Shown: positions 8,254 to 17,135, counted from the stretch's first letter. The stretch: 50,546 nt of DNA from an uncultured Oscillospiraceae bacterium (GCA_934589675.1 CAKTOF010000018.1:1-50546), one strand, 5' to 3'. A program made the numbers and translations. Notes: generated by a model not told the origin, from the letters alone.

Positions 8254-8889
8254 CTATTCTTCCGGGCCGCCGAAGCGCACAAAGCTGTCCGGAACCGAGC
8301 CGACCAGTACGGTCTCGGCCACGACGACCTCCGTGTTTGTCTGCACGGCGACCGCGCCCGTCGGCAGCACGACCGTCACGGTCATGCCGACGTGCAGCAC
8401 GATCTGGTGCAGCGTCTGATTGATCCCGGCGCTTGTAAAATAGCCGGTAAACTCCGCGCTGTTTGACGTGACGCCCACGACGCGGATCGGGATGCCCGGC
8501 CCGCGCCCCGTGAAGAGCGACGGCGCGATGAGCGAGCCGAGCGCGATGGTCAGCTCGTCTTCCTCAAGCTGCGCGGCGCGCGCGCCGACGGCATCGAGCA
8601 CGAGCACCTTCAGCCGGTTGATCTCGAGCATATTCGTGCGCAGCGCCGTGATGGCGCCGTCGGCGTCCTTCTCAAGCTGGATCATCCGGTCATAGTCGAT
8701 CTCGCCGCGCGAGAGCACCTCGCCGACGGCATCGTTGATGAGATTTGACGCGCGATCTTCAATGACGGCCGCAGCCAGCTCCTCTGCCAGCGGGCGCAGC
8801 CGCCGCTGGAGCATCAGAATCGCCAAGAGAAACAGCAGCAGCAAGACCGTCAGGATGAGCGCCGCGCGGCGGCGTCTTTTCCGTCTCAT
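8254..8889 (-). CDS. yunB: sporulation protein YunB
   Basis: A 211-residue protein with a basic N-terminus (MRRKRRRR) and one membrane helix at about residues 10-27, the rest facing out of the mother cell. It resembles YunB, a sigma-E-controlled B. subtilis protein needed for efficient spore formation whose biochemical role is unknown. Supporting pieces are ASNLINDAVGEVL and the C-terminal half with HQIVLHVGMTVTVVLPTG, typical of the family. I chose ATG 8889 because GGAGGT sits seven bases upstream; a six-codon extension is possible but has no site. It sits between pcrA and ligA. No promoter was recognised, so co-transcription with pcrA is likely. Confidence 0.82.
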   Translation of the reverse strand: MRRKRRRRAALILTVLLLLFLLAILMLQRRLRPLAEELAAAVIEDRASNLINDAVGEVLSRGEIDYDRMIQLEKDADGAITALRTNMLEINRLKVLVLDAVGARAAQLEEDELTIALGSLIAPSLFTGRGPGIPIRVVGVTSNSAEFTGYFTSAGINQTLHQIVLHVGMTVTVVLPTGAVAVQTNTEVVVAETVLVGSVPDSFVRFGGPEE

Positions 8890-8931
8890 GGCCGCACCTC
8901 CACACACAGCGTATGCAGGCCGGCGCGGTCG

Positions 8932-11337
8932 TCATGACTGCTTTTTCATATGCGGCGCAGCCGCGTTTGCCATCAGGCGCTTCGTTCCGATCTCGTCAAA
9001 GGTGATCTCGATCAGCGCGTCATTTCCCATCGGCAGCACCGAGAGCACCATGCCGCGGCCGAAGGCCGTGTGCTGCACCATGTCGCCGCGGGCGAACAGG
9101 CCGGCGGCGTTGGATTTCGCGGCTGCCGGGCGCTTTCCTGTACTCGCAACAGACGGACGCGGGGCATGGCGCGGCGCGCCCCACTGCGTGTCGCCGAATT
9201 CGCTGAAATTCCGGCGCGCGTCCTCACGTATCTTTCGCTCCGGGCGGCCGGAGATGCTCTCGTCCGGCAGCTCGGACAAAAAGCGCGACGGGCGGTTGTA
9301 CGTCGTGCGGCCATAGAGCATGCGCTGGCGCGCGTAGGTCATCGCAAGTGTCTTTTTCGCGCGCGTGATGGCGACGTAGCAAAGCCGCCGCTCTTCCTCC
9401 AGCTCCTCCGGCGAGCCCTCGCGCTGGCTGGGAAAGAGGCCGTCCTCCATGCCGACGATGACGACGTTCGGAAACTCAAGCCCCTTGGCCGAGTGCACCG
9501 TCATCATAACGGCGGCGTCCGCGCTTTCGTCGTACTGCTCGATGTCCGTGTAGAGCGCGATCTCCTCGAGAAATCCCGAGAGCGTCGGCTCGTCCGCATT
9601 TGTCATGTAGCTGACGATGGACGACTTGAGCTCGCGCACGTTCTCCGCGCGCGTGCGGCTTTCGACGTCGTCCTTGGCCTCGAGCATGGCGAGATAACCT
9701 GTGCGGATGCACAGCTCGTCATAAAACGCATCGAGCGGCATCTGCCGGGCCAGCGCCGTGCACGACTCAATGAGGTCGCAGAATGCGGCGAGCTTCGCAG
9801 CCGCCTTTTCCAGACTCGGGTAGTTCTGCGCGTTGGAGAGAACCGTATACACCGGAAGATTCGCCGCGTCGCACTGGCGCTGCACCATCTCCAGCGTCTT
9901 GGCGCCGATGCCGCGCACGGGCGTGTTGATGATGCGCCGCAGGCGCAGATCGTCTGCGTGGTTGTTGATGAGGCACAGGTAGGCCAGCATGTCCTTGACC
10001 TCCGCACGGTCAAAAAAGCGCGTGCCGCCGATGATGCGGTACGGGATGCCGTTGCGCTTGAACGCATATTCGAGCGCGTTCGACTGGGCGTTTGTCCGGT
10101 AGAGCACGGCAAAGTCACGGAAGCTCTGCCCCTGCGTCATGCGGAAGATCCGCGAGGCGACATAATTGGCCTCGTCGGACTCATTGGCCGCCTCATAGAG
10201 CTCGACGACATCGCCGGAGTCGTTGCTCGTCCAGAGCTTTTTGCCTTTGCGGCCGTGGTTGTGGGAAATCACGGCGTTGGCGGCATTTAAGATCTGGCTT
10301 GTCGAGCGGTAGTTCTGCTCAAGCCGGATGACGCGCGTGCCGCGGAACTCCTTCTCAAAATTGAGGATGTTCTCGATCGTCGCGCCGCGGAAGCGGTAGA
10401 TGCTCTGGTCGTCGTCGCCGACGACGCAGAAATTCTCGTAGCCGCCGGCCAGCAGCGACGCGAGCAGATACTGCATATGGTTCGTGTCCTGATACTCGTC
10501 GACCATGACGTAGCGGAATTTGCGCTGCCAGTACGTCCGAACATCCTCGTACTGCTGTAAAAGCTGGACGGTGAGCAGGATGATGTCGTCAAAGTCGACG
10601 GCGTTGGCCGCGCGAAGGCGCGTCTGGTACGATTCGTAGAGCTCTGCGATGCGCAGCATCCGATAGTCGCCGGAGCCAGCGGCAAGGTCGCGGAATTCCT
10701 CCGGCGTCTGCATCTGATCCTTTGCGCGGCTGATGCGCGAGAGCACGGCGCGCGGCGGGAAGGTCTTTTCGTCGAGATTTTTCTCGCGCAGCGCGTCCTT
10801 GAGCACGCGCTCGGAGTCGGCCGTGTCGTAGATCGTGAAGCGCGAATCATAGCCGAGGTGGTCGATCTCGCGGCGAAGGATGCGGCAGCAGGCCGCGTGC
10901 ATCGTCATGGCCCAGACGTCGCGCGCCTCGGGGCCGAGCATGGCCTCGAGGCGGTCTTTGAGCTCATTTGCGGCCTTGTTGGTGAACGTGATGGCCAGAA
11001 TCGACCACGGCGCCGCCGGCTCAAGCGCGCAGAGCGCCTCGGCGCGGCCGCGGTCGGCGTCATTCGGCGCGGAGTTGTAGCGCTCTAAAAATTCGACGTC
11101 GTCCTCTCTCACCCACTCCGGAACCTCCGGCGAGTCCGAGCCGCGGCCAAAGCGGATGAGATTGGCGATGCGGTGGATGACGACGGTCGTCTTTCCGCTC
11201 CCTGCGCCGGCGAGCAGCAGCAGCGGCCCCTCCGTCTGGAGCACACCCTCGCGCTGCTGCGGGTTCAGGTTGGAAAACTCTGAGGCGATCAGACTCCGCC
11301 TCGCATTACAAAATCTATGTTCAAGTTCTGCTGTCAT
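8932..11337 (-). CDS. pcrA: ATP-dependent 3'-5' DNA helicase PcrA/UvrD
   Basis: An 801-residue superfamily 1 helicase. Motifs in order include the Q-motif LNPQQREGV, Walker A AGAGSGKTT (residues 43-51), Walker B with VMVDEYQDTN (about 277), motif III GDDDQSIYRFRG, motif IV LEQNYRS, motif V TVHSAKGLEFPNV and motif VI YVAITRAKK. The tail ends in a short Tudor-like module (MVQHTAFGRGMVLSVL). It unwinds DNA in nucleotide-excision and mismatch repair and clears replication blocks. The N-terminus has about 20 residues before the Q-motif, and the ATG follows a GGGGGCAGCT site. Its own promoter sits at 11368-11396, directly after the sigF stop. Confidence 0.95.
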   Translation of the reverse strand: MTAELEHRFCNARRSLIASEFSNLNPQQREGVLQTEGPLLLLAGAGSGKTTVVIHRIANLIRFGRGSDSPEVPEWVREDDVEFLERYNSAPNDADRGRAEALCALEPAAPWSILAITFTNKAANELKDRLEAMLGPEARDVWAMTMHAACCRILRREIDHLGYDSRFTIYDTADSERVLKDALREKNLDEKTFPPRAVLSRISRAKDQMQTPEEFRDLAAGSGDYRMLRIAELYESYQTRLRAANAVDFDDIILLTVQLLQQYEDVRTYWQRKFRYVMVDEYQDTNHMQYLLASLLAGGYENFCVVGDDDQSIYRFRGATIENILNFEKEFRGTRVIRLEQNYRSTSQILNAANAVISHNHGRKGKKLWTSNDSGDVVELYEAANESDEANYVASRIFRMTQGQSFRDFAVLYRTNAQSNALEYAFKRNGIPYRIIGGTRFFDRAEVKDMLAYLCLINNHADDLRLRRIINTPVRGIGAKTLEMVQRQCDAANLPVYTVLSNAQNYPSLEKAAAKLAAFCDLIESCTALARQMPLDAFYDELCIRTGYLAMLEAKDDVESRTRAENVRELKSSIVSYMTNADEPTLSGFLEEIALYTDIEQYDESADAAVMMTVHSAKGLEFPNVVIVGMEDGLFPSQREGSPEELEEERRLCYVAITRAKKTLAMTYARQRMLYGRTTYNRPSRFLSELPDESISGRPERKIREDARRNFSEFGDTQWGAPRHAPRPSVASTGKRPAAAKSNAAGLFARGDMVQHTAFGRGMVLSVLPMGNDALIEITFDEIGTKRLMANAAAPHMKKQS

Positions 11338-11367
11338 AGCTGCCCCCGTATGTTGTGTTGCTTCCCC

Positions 11368-11396
11368 ATTATATACGGTTTTCGGGCAGTTGCCAA
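11368..11396 (-). promoter_or_regulatory. pcrA promoter
   Basis: On the minus strand TTGGCA (11396-11391), a 17-bp spacer and TATAAT (11373-11368). The -35 box begins immediately after the sigF stop codon, giving pcrA vegetative transcription separate from the sporulation operon upstream. Confidence 0.75.
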
Positions 11397-12101
11397 CTAA
11401 AAATACGTTCTCAGCAGCGCCACGGCGCGTTTTTCCACGCGCGAGACCTGCACCTGCGAGATGCCGAGCAGCTTTGCGGTGCGATCCTGCGTCAGGCCGT
11501 GGAAATAGCGCAGGTCGATGACGGCACGCTCGCGTTCCGGAAGGCGCGAGATGGCCTCGCGCAGGGCAATGTGCTCGACGAGCGTATCTTCCATGTCGCC
11601 CTCGGTCAGCACGTCCTCAAGCGTGAAGCCATCCTCGCCGCTCTCGCGGTGGATGGACTCTGCGCCGGCTGTGGCGAGTTCCGCGCCCGCGATGTCCTCC
11701 GGACTCAGGCCGGTCTCTTCGGCAAGCTCGGAGAGCGTCGGCTCGCGCAGGAGCTGCCCCGTCAGGCGCGTGCGCGCCATTTTGATGACCGCAGCACGCT
11801 CCTTGATCGTCCGGCTGACCTTGACGGGGCCGTCGTCGCGCAGAAATCTCCGGATCTCTCCCGCGATCTTCGGAACGGCGTAGGTGGAAAACTGCGTGCC
11901 GTAGTCCGGGTCAAAGCCTGCCACTGCCTTCAGAAATCCAAGGCACCCGAGTTGATAGAGGTCGTCCGGATCGACGCCGCGCCCGAAATAGCGCCGCGCG
12001 ACCGACCAGATGAGTCCGCTGTTGTCGACGACAAGCTGCTCGCAGGCATCGCGGTCGCCATCTTTTGCGCGCGAGAGCAGCTCCGGCGCGGCGCACGTCA
12101 A
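11397..12101 (-). CDS. sigF: RNA polymerase sporulation sigma factor F
   Basis: A 234-residue sigma-70-family protein that directs forespore transcription right after asymmetric division. Region 2 shows NSGLIWSVARRYFGRG and DDLYQLGCLGFLKAV, region 3 starts at VKVSRTIKERAA, and region 4 ends with LLGISQVQVSRVEKRA, the SigF-type recognition helix. It is the third gene of spoIIAA-spoIIAB-sigF and stays silent until SpoIIAB releases it. The reading frame requires a TTG start at 12101 that overlaps the spoIIAB stop as TTGA, with AAAGGCGG upstream, so translation is probably coupled. It ends in a TAG stop at normal length, showing that TAG is a true stop codon here. Confidence 0.95.
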   Translation of the reverse strand: MTCAAPELLSRAKDGDRDACEQLVVDNSGLIWSVARRYFGRGVDPDDLYQLGCLGFLKAVAGFDPDYGTQFSTYAVPKIAGEIRRFLRDDGPVKVSRTIKERAAVIKMARTRLTGQLLREPTLSELAEETGLSPEDIAGAELATAGAESIHRESGEDGFTLEDVLTEGDMEDTLVEHIALREAISRLPERERAVIDLRYFHGLTQDRTAKLLGISQVQVSRVEKRAVALLRTYF

Positions 12102-12538
12102 CGCGCGCCGCCTTTGCGCGCGATCCTGCGGCGCATCGTGACCGTCGTTCCCTTGCCCGGCACCGAGCGGATGCGAAGCTCTGTCATAAAGCTCTCCATA
12201 ATCGTAAAGCCCATGCCGCTGCGCTCCGCGCCGCCGGTCGTATAGAGCGGCTCGCGCGCTTTTTCAACGTCCGGGATGCCGCATCCGTGGTCGCGCACCA
12301 GGATCTCGAGCACGCCGCCGGGCAGGATACGCGCGCGCAGCGTGACCGTGCCGATCTCGTCCGGATAGCCATGGACGATGCTGTTTGTAACGGCCTCGCT
12401 CACGGCCGTCTTGATGTCGCCAAGCTCGTCAAGCGTCGGGTCGAGCTGCGCGGCAAAGCAGCCGACAGCCGCACGCGCAAACTGCTCGTTGACCGACAGG
12501 CTCGGGAAGCTCAGCTCCATGTAGTTTTCCGCTTTCAT
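12098..12538 (-). CDS. spoIIAB: anti-sigma F factor / serine kinase SpoIIAB
   Basis: A 146-residue GHKL-fold kinase. It shows the N-box EAVTNSIVHGY, G1 DHGCGIPDV and G2 ERSGMGFTIMESF, all needed for ATP binding. SpoIIAB holds sigma F inactive and phosphorylates SpoIIAA; unphosphorylated SpoIIAA then frees sigma F in the forespore. The start ATG 12538 follows AAGGAG. The gene lies 21 bp after spoIIAA, and its stop overlaps the sigF start. Its length matches the family. Confidence 0.96.
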   Translation of the reverse strand: MKAENYMELSFPSLSVNEQFARAAVGCFAAQLDPTLDELGDIKTAVSEAVTNSIVHGYPDEIGTVTLRARILPGGVLEILVRDHGCGIPDVEKAREPLYTTGGAERSGMGFTIMESFMTELRIRSVPGKGTTVTMRRRIARKGGAR

Positions 12539-12559
12539 AAGTACAATCTCCTTATCCGT

Positions 12560-12865
12560 TTATACGATCCGCGTGATCTTCTCGATGTTGGCCGCATTGA
12601 GCACCCGGCGAACCTGCGGCGGCAGGTTTGTGAGCTCGAGCGTCCCGCCAAGCTCCTTCATGCGCCGGGCGGCGCTCAGCACGACGGCGATGCCGCTTGA
12701 GTCCATGAAGGACACCCCGCGCAGATCGAGGCTGCACGCGACCGGCAGGTATGTCTCGATGCGCGCGCCGATCCCCTCGATGAGTCCGCGCGCGCCGTGG
12801 TGGTCGATCTCTCCGGTCAGTTCGATGGTCAGATGCTTGTCCTGTACATAGCTGGTCAGACTCAT
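12560..12865 (-). CDS. spoIIAA: anti-sigma F factor antagonist SpoIIAA
   Basis: A 101-residue single STAS-domain protein. The phosphorylation segment FMDSSGIAVV places the regulatory serine at residue 57 by alignment with B. subtilis Ser58. Dephosphorylated by SpoIIE, it binds SpoIIAB and releases sigma F; SpoIIAB rephosphorylates it. It is the first gene of the operon. The ATG at 12865 follows GGAGTG, only about a dozen bases downstream of the T-run of a strong hairpin, so its promoter must be upstream of or inside that hairpin (see the promoter entry). Confidence 0.95.
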   Translation of the reverse strand: MSLTSYVQDKHLTIELTGEIDHHGARGLIEGIGARIETYLPVACSLDLRGVSFMDSSGIAVVLSAARRMKELGGTLELTNLPPQVRRVLNAANIEKITRIV

Positions 12866-12876
12866 TTTATCACTCC

Positions 12877-12918
12877 ATAAAAAATAGCGTACATCGGAAG
12901 GTTCCGATGTACGCTATT
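12877..12918 (-). terminator. strong intrinsic terminator after folC, in the spoIIA leader
   Basis: A perfect 16-bp inverted repeat (arms 12903-12918 and 12883-12898, 4-nt loop) is followed on the minus strand by six T residues. It is placed to end folC-valS transcripts, and its T-run leads straight into the spoIIAA ribosome site. Confidence 0.85.
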
Positions 12919-12949
12919 ATAAAGGGCTGCGAAGGAATATTCCGTCGAA
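12909..12949 (-). promoter_or_regulatory. probable spoIIA promoter with Spo0A-box-like sequence
   Basis: TATAAT on the minus strand (12921-12916) overlaps the first bases of the terminator's 5' arm. The expected start near 12909 would leave only about seven bases of that arm in the RNA. TTCGACG (12949-12943), one mismatch from the Spo0A box TTCGACA, is centred near -37. No good sigma-A -35 box is visible. A sigma-H promoter was considered, but the usual GAAT -10 core is missing. Confidence 0.45.
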
Positions 12950-12955
12950 GCGCGG

Positions 12956-14227
12956 TCAGATGCCCGGCTCGCCGAATAATTTCAGTGCTTCACCCGCCAG
13001 GTATACGCTTCCGCAGATGACAAGTACGCCGTCCGGCTCCATGACAAGCCGCGCGGCCGCGACGGCGGACGGAAGGTCCGGCGCCGCCTGCGCGTCCGAG
13101 CAGGCGCGCGCAGCGCACGATGCGAGCACCGCCGCGTCGAGCGCGCGCGGGTCATCGACCTGCGTTGCGATAAAGCGCCGCGCGCGGCAGGCGACCTGCC
13201 GGATGCAGTCCGTATAGTCCTTGTCGCGCATCATGCCCATAATGGCCGTGATGGAGCGGCCGCGGAAGAGCGAATCGAGCCCGGCGCAGAGCGTGTGGAC
13301 GCCGCTTTGATTGTGCCCGGCGTCAATGAGGATGAGCGGGTCGGTCTGAACAAGCTGCATCCGCCCCGGCCAGCGCGCAGCGGCAATGCCGGCCGCGATG
13401 ATCTCATCCGGAACGCCGAGCAGGCGGCACAGCTCAATGGCGCAGGCGGCGTTTTCCGTCTGGTGTACGCCTGGCAGCGGGACGTGGAGCTCAAGCTCGC
13501 CGTCATAGCGGATGTCCGTCCCGAACGCATCGGCGCGGAGGATCTCCGGCAGGCTCGTCACGCGAAGGCCCGCGCCGCGGTGGATGCAGGAAAATCGCGT
13601 CGTGCGAAGCGCATCCGGCGCCTGCGTACACGGCGTGACGACCATGCATCCCGGCTTGATGATGCCGCATTTTTCGCTTGCGATCTGCACGAGCGTATCG
13701 CCGAGCTGCGCCGTGTGGTCAAATGAAACACTTGTGATGCACGCAACCGCGGGCCTTTCTATGACATTGGTCGCGTCGCACCGGCCGCCGAGGCCGCACT
13801 CGAGCACGACATAGTCGCACCCGGCCGCCGCAAAGAAGCAAAAGGCGATGGCCGTGATGATTTCGAACTCATTCGCCGGCTCGAATTCCTCGCGCTCAAG
13901 CTCGGCCTCAGCCGTGAGCACGCGCTCAGCGTGGCGGCAGAGCTCCTCCTTTGGGATCATGCGGCCGTTTACGCGCATCCGCTCACGGAAGTCGAGCAGG
14001 TGCGGCGAGGTGAACAGCCCCGTGCGGAAGCCGGATTTTTGCAGGATGCTCGCGGTCATGGCGCTGACGGAGCCTTTCCCGTTCGTGCCGGCAATGTGGA
14101 TGCAGCGCAGGCGCTGCTGCGGGTCGCCGAGGCGGCGGAGCAGCCGAGCAATGCGTTCTAGGCCCGCCGCGCCGGAAAAGCGCTGCCGGTCCTCGATGGC
14201 GGAGAGGCACTGCTCGTACGTCATCAT
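12956..14227 (-). CDS. folC: folylpolyglutamate synthase / dihydrofolate synthase
   Basis: A 423-residue Mur-ligase-type enzyme that adds glutamates to folates and often makes dihydrofolate from dihydropteroate. It shows the P-loop HIAGTNGKGSV (about residues 44-54), the omega-loop segment FTSPHLLDFRERMRVNG, the metal/substrate motif VLECGLGGRCDATN, SFDHTAQLG, and the C-terminal domain ligase motif LIDAGHNQSGV. It starts ATG ATG, overlapping the valS stop by four bases, so it is translationally coupled to valS. Its expression therefore depends on the valS T-box. A strong terminator follows. The pairing of valS and folC is a common Firmicutes arrangement. Confidence 0.95.
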   Translation of the reverse strand: MMTYEQCLSAIEDRQRFSGAAGLERIARLLRRLGDPQQRLRCIHIAGTNGKGSVSAMTASILQKSGFRTGLFTSPHLLDFRERMRVNGRMIPKEELCRHAERVLTAEAELEREEFEPANEFEIITAIAFCFFAAAGCDYVVLECGLGGRCDATNVIERPAVACITSVSFDHTAQLGDTLVQIASEKCGIIKPGCMVVTPCTQAPDALRTTRFSCIHRGAGLRVTSLPEILRADAFGTDIRYDGELELHVPLPGVHQTENAACAIELCRLLGVPDEIIAAGIAAARWPGRMQLVQTDPLILIDAGHNQSGVHTLCAGLDSLFRGRSITAIMGMMRDKDYTDCIRQVACRARRFIATQVDDPRALDAAVLASCAARACSDAQAAPDLPSAVAAARLVMEPDGVLVICGSVYLAGEALKLFGEPGI

Positions 14228-16860
14228 CTGGCGCCCAGCCTGGAAAGGCTCTCAGAAAGCTGCGAAATGAGCTTTGTGAGCTTTGCTTCCTTCTCCCGCT
14301 CGCCCGCGACGACGTTTTCGGGCGCGCGCTCGACAAATTTCGGGTTGCTGAGCTTGTTCTGGATCATGACGAGGTCCTTCTGCGCCTTGGCCAGCTCCTT
14401 TTCGACGCGCGCGCGCTCCTGCGCGAGGTCGACGAGCTGCTCCATGGGCATATAGAGCTTCGCCTCGCCCGTCACGGCCTCGACCATAGCCTCGTGCCCC
14501 TCCGGCGCCGCTTTGGAGACAACAACATTGTCCGAGTACGCAAGGCGCATGAGGAAGCCCGTTCCGCGCTCAAAGATCTCGGGCTTTTCGGTCACGATAT
14601 AGAGCGTCGACTTCTTCGACGGCGGGACGTTCATCTCCGCGCGGCGGTTGCGCACGGCGCGGATGGCCTGCATGACGGTCTCCATGGCCGCCTCCTCCGC
14701 CGGGAACGACAGCTCTGTGCGGTAGGCCGGCCAGTCTGCGACCATGATGGACTCGCCCTCGTGCGGGATGGCCTGCCAGATCTCCTCGGTGATGAACGGC
14801 ATATACGGGTGGAGCAGCTTGAGGAACTGGTCGAGCACGTACACGAGCACCTGCTGCGCAACGCGCTTGCTCTCGTCCGAGCCGTCGTACAGGCGCGCCT
14901 TCGTCAGCTCGATATACCAGTCGCAGTAGCTGTCCCAGATAAAGTCATAGATCTTCTGCACGGCGACGCCGAGCTCGTAGCGCTCCATGTTCTCCGTGAC
15001 GGCGGCGACGGTCTCGTTGAGCTTGGAGAGGATCCACTTGTCCTCGATCTCAAGCTGCGACAGCTCCGGCAGGCGGTTTTCCGTCACGTCGAGGTTCATA
15101 AGGACATAGCGGCTGGCGTTCCAGATCTTATTTGCAAAGTTGCGCATGGCCTCGCAGCGCTCGACGTAGAAGCGCATGTCGTTGCCGGGGCTGTTGCCCG
15201 TGATCATGTTCATGCGCAGCGCGTCGGCGCCGTAGCGGTCGACCATCTCGAGCGGGTCGATGCCGTTGCCGAGCGACTTGGACATTTTGCGGCCCTTGTC
15301 GTCGCGCACAAGACCGTGGATGAGCACGGTGTGGAACGGCGTTTTGCCCGTATGCTCGCAGCCGGAGAAGATCATGCGGGCGACCCAGAAGAAGATGATG
15401 TCATAGCCCGTGACGAGCACGTCCGTCGGGTAGAAATAGTCAAGATCCGCCGTTTTGTCCGGCCAGCCAAGCGTCTCGAACGGCCAGAGCGCGGAGGAGA
15501 ACCATGTGTCGAGCACGTCGGGGTCGCGCTCGACGCTTTTGCTGTGGCAGCACTCGCACTCCGTCGGGTCCTCGCGCGCGACGGTGATATGGCCGCAGTC
15601 GGCGCACGTCCAGGCCGGGATCTGGTGGCCCCACCAGAGCTGGCGCGAGATGCACCAGTCGCGCACGTTCTCCATCCAGTTGAGGTACGTCTTGGAGAAG
15701 CGGTCGGGCACGAACTTCGTCTCGCCGTCCTTGACGACGCGGATGGCCTCCTCAGCCAGCGGCTTCATCTTGACAAACCACTGCGCCGAAATGATCGGCT
15801 CAACGTCGTTGTGGCAGCGGTAGCAGGTGCCGACGTTGTGCTGGTGCTCCTCGACCTTCACAAGGTAGCCCTGCTCTTCAAGATCCTTAAGGATCTCGCG
15901 GCGGGCGTCGTAGCGGTCGAGCCCGGCGTATCTGCCGCCGAGGGCGTTGACGCAGCCGTTGTCGTCGAGCACGCGGATAACCTCGAGGTTGTGGCGCAGG
16001 CCGACCTCAAAGTCGTTCGGGTCGTGCGCGGGCGTCATCTTGACGCAGCCCGTGCCGAATTCCATGTCGACATAGTCGTCGGCGACGATGGGCATCTCGC
16101 GGCCGACGAGCGGCAGGATGCACGTCTTGCCGACAAGGTGCGCATAGCGCGCGTCGTTCGGGTTGACGGCGACGCCGGAGTCGCCGAGCATCGTCTCCGG
16201 GCGCGTCGTCGCGACGACGACATACTCGTCCGAGTCCTTGACCGGGTAGCGCAGGTGCCACAGCTTGCCGGGCTTGTCCTGATACTCGACCTCGGCGTCG
16301 GAGAGCGCCGTCACGCAGTGCGGGCACCAGTTGATGATGCGGCTGCCCTTATAGATGAGTCCTTTCTCGTAAAGGCGGACGAACACCTCGCGCACGGCCT
16401 TCGAGCAGCCCTCGTCCATCGTAAAGCGCGCGCGCTCCCAGTCGCACGAGACGCCGAGCGACTTCTGCTGCTCGACGATGCGGTCGCCGTATGTCTTTTT
16501 CCACGCCCAGACGCGGTCTAAAAACTTCTCGCGGCCGAGGTCGTAGCGCGTCAGCCCCTCCTTGCGCAGCTCTTCTTCAACCTTGATCTGCGTGGCGATG
16601 CCGGCGTGGTCAACGCCCGGCACCCACAGGGCGCTGTAGCCCTGCATCCGCTTGAAGCGGATAAGGATGTCCTGCAGCGTGCAGTCCATCGCGTGGCCCA
16701 TGTGCAGCTGACCCGTGACGTTCGGGGGCGGCATGACGATGGTGAACGGCTTTTTATCGGGATCGGCCTCCGTGTGGAAATAGCCGCGCTCTTCCCACAT
16801 GGCGTAGCGCTCTGTTTCGACCTGCTTGGGGTCGTACGTCTTCGGTAATTCTCTTGCCAT
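14224..16860 (-). CDS. valS: valyl-tRNA synthetase
   Basis: An 878-residue class I synthetase that charges tRNA-Val and edits mischarged threonine. It shows the HIGH-like motif NVTGQLHMGHA (HMGH at 53-56), the KMSKS motif near residue 522 (KGRKMSKSLGNG), the CP1 editing domain with TTRPETMLGDSGVAV, zinc-type cysteine pairs (WTCADC and CECC), an anticodon-binding domain, and the C-terminal coiled-coil arm typical of ValRS (ELAKAQKDLVMIQNKLSNP). I chose ATG 16860, eight bases after AGGAG. A GTG nine bases upstream is too close to that site. Transcription is controlled by the valine T-box leader. Confidence 0.97.
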   Translation of the reverse strand: MARELPKTYDPKQVETERYAMWEERGYFHTEADPDKKPFTIVMPPPNVTGQLHMGHAMDCTLQDILIRFKRMQGYSALWVPGVDHAGIATQIKVEEELRKEGLTRYDLGREKFLDRVWAWKKTYGDRIVEQQKSLGVSCDWERARFTMDEGCSKAVREVFVRLYEKGLIYKGSRIINWCPHCVTALSDAEVEYQDKPGKLWHLRYPVKDSDEYVVVATTRPETMLGDSGVAVNPNDARYAHLVGKTCILPLVGREMPIVADDYVDMEFGTGCVKMTPAHDPNDFEVGLRHNLEVIRVLDDNGCVNALGGRYAGLDRYDARREILKDLEEQGYLVKVEEHQHNVGTCYRCHNDVEPIISAQWFVKMKPLAEEAIRVVKDGETKFVPDRFSKTYLNWMENVRDWCISRQLWWGHQIPAWTCADCGHITVAREDPTECECCHSKSVERDPDVLDTWFSSALWPFETLGWPDKTADLDYFYPTDVLVTGYDIIFFWVARMIFSGCEHTGKTPFHTVLIHGLVRDDKGRKMSKSLGNGIDPLEMVDRYGADALRMNMITGNSPGNDMRFYVERCEAMRNFANKIWNASRYVLMNLDVTENRLPELSQLEIEDKWILSKLNETVAAVTENMERYELGVAVQKIYDFIWDSYCDWYIELTKARLYDGSDESKRVAQQVLVYVLDQFLKLLHPYMPFITEEIWQAIPHEGESIMVADWPAYRTELSFPAEEAAMETVMQAIRAVRNRRAEMNVPPSKKSTLYIVTEKPEIFERGTGFLMRLAYSDNVVVSKAAPEGHEAMVEAVTGEAKLYMPMEQLVDLAQERARVEKELAKAQKDLVMIQNKLSNPKFVERAPENVVAGEREKEAKLTKLISQLSESLSRLGAR

Positions 16861-16872
16861 TTGCTTCACTCC

Positions 16873-16916
16873 TAAAAAAATAACGCCCTGAGCAGAGCAA
16901 TGCTCTGCTCAGGGCG
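16873..16916 (-). terminator. T-box-controlled terminator
   Basis: A 16-bp stem (arms 16901-16916 and 16884-16899) has an almost absent loop and is followed on the minus strand by TTATTTTTTT just before the valS ribosome site. It is the off-state partner of the T-box antiterminator. Confidence 0.93.
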
Positions 16917-17135
16917 AAAACTTTTCTTTCGCGGTACCACCTGAGTTCCCCCGGTTTGGGGCTTTGACCTCTGTAACGGGAGGACCCGTCTCGGCTTGCG
17001 GCTACTGCCATGCGCCGGACGCTCTGAGGCGACCTTCCGCTTCCCTGCCGGAGCTTGCACCGGGCGCTCCGTCTCTGATGCTGTCAGGGATGTGCGTACT
17101 CCTCCCCATCTGCGCGTTTGAGCGGTATGATGAAT
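16873..17135 (-). promoter_or_regulatory. valine T-box leader controlling valS-folC
   Basis: The transcript has Stem I with an AGTA loop-E motif (about 17100-17097), the CAGAGAC distal bulge and a GGTGCAAGCTCC apical loop. A specifier GTC (17033-17031) follows GGAAG, and helices around it pair as expected: GAGG with CCTC below, and CGC with GCG above. The T-box sequence GGTGGTACCGCG lies at 16942-16931. CTCAGG before it can pair with CCTGAG of the terminator arm, forming the antiterminator. Uncharged tRNA-Val(GAC) binding would stabilise the antiterminator and allow valS transcription. The specifier, product and terminator all agree. Confidence 0.95.

Noticed and set aside
12883..12918. Perfect inverted repeat as an insertion-sequence end or CRISPR-like unit
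   Set aside because: Single copy, followed by a T-run at a gene end; behaves as a terminator.
14494..16521. 675-codon plus-strand open frame
   Set aside because: Exactly antisense to valS; product is a Val/Ala/Asp/His-rich shadow without domains.
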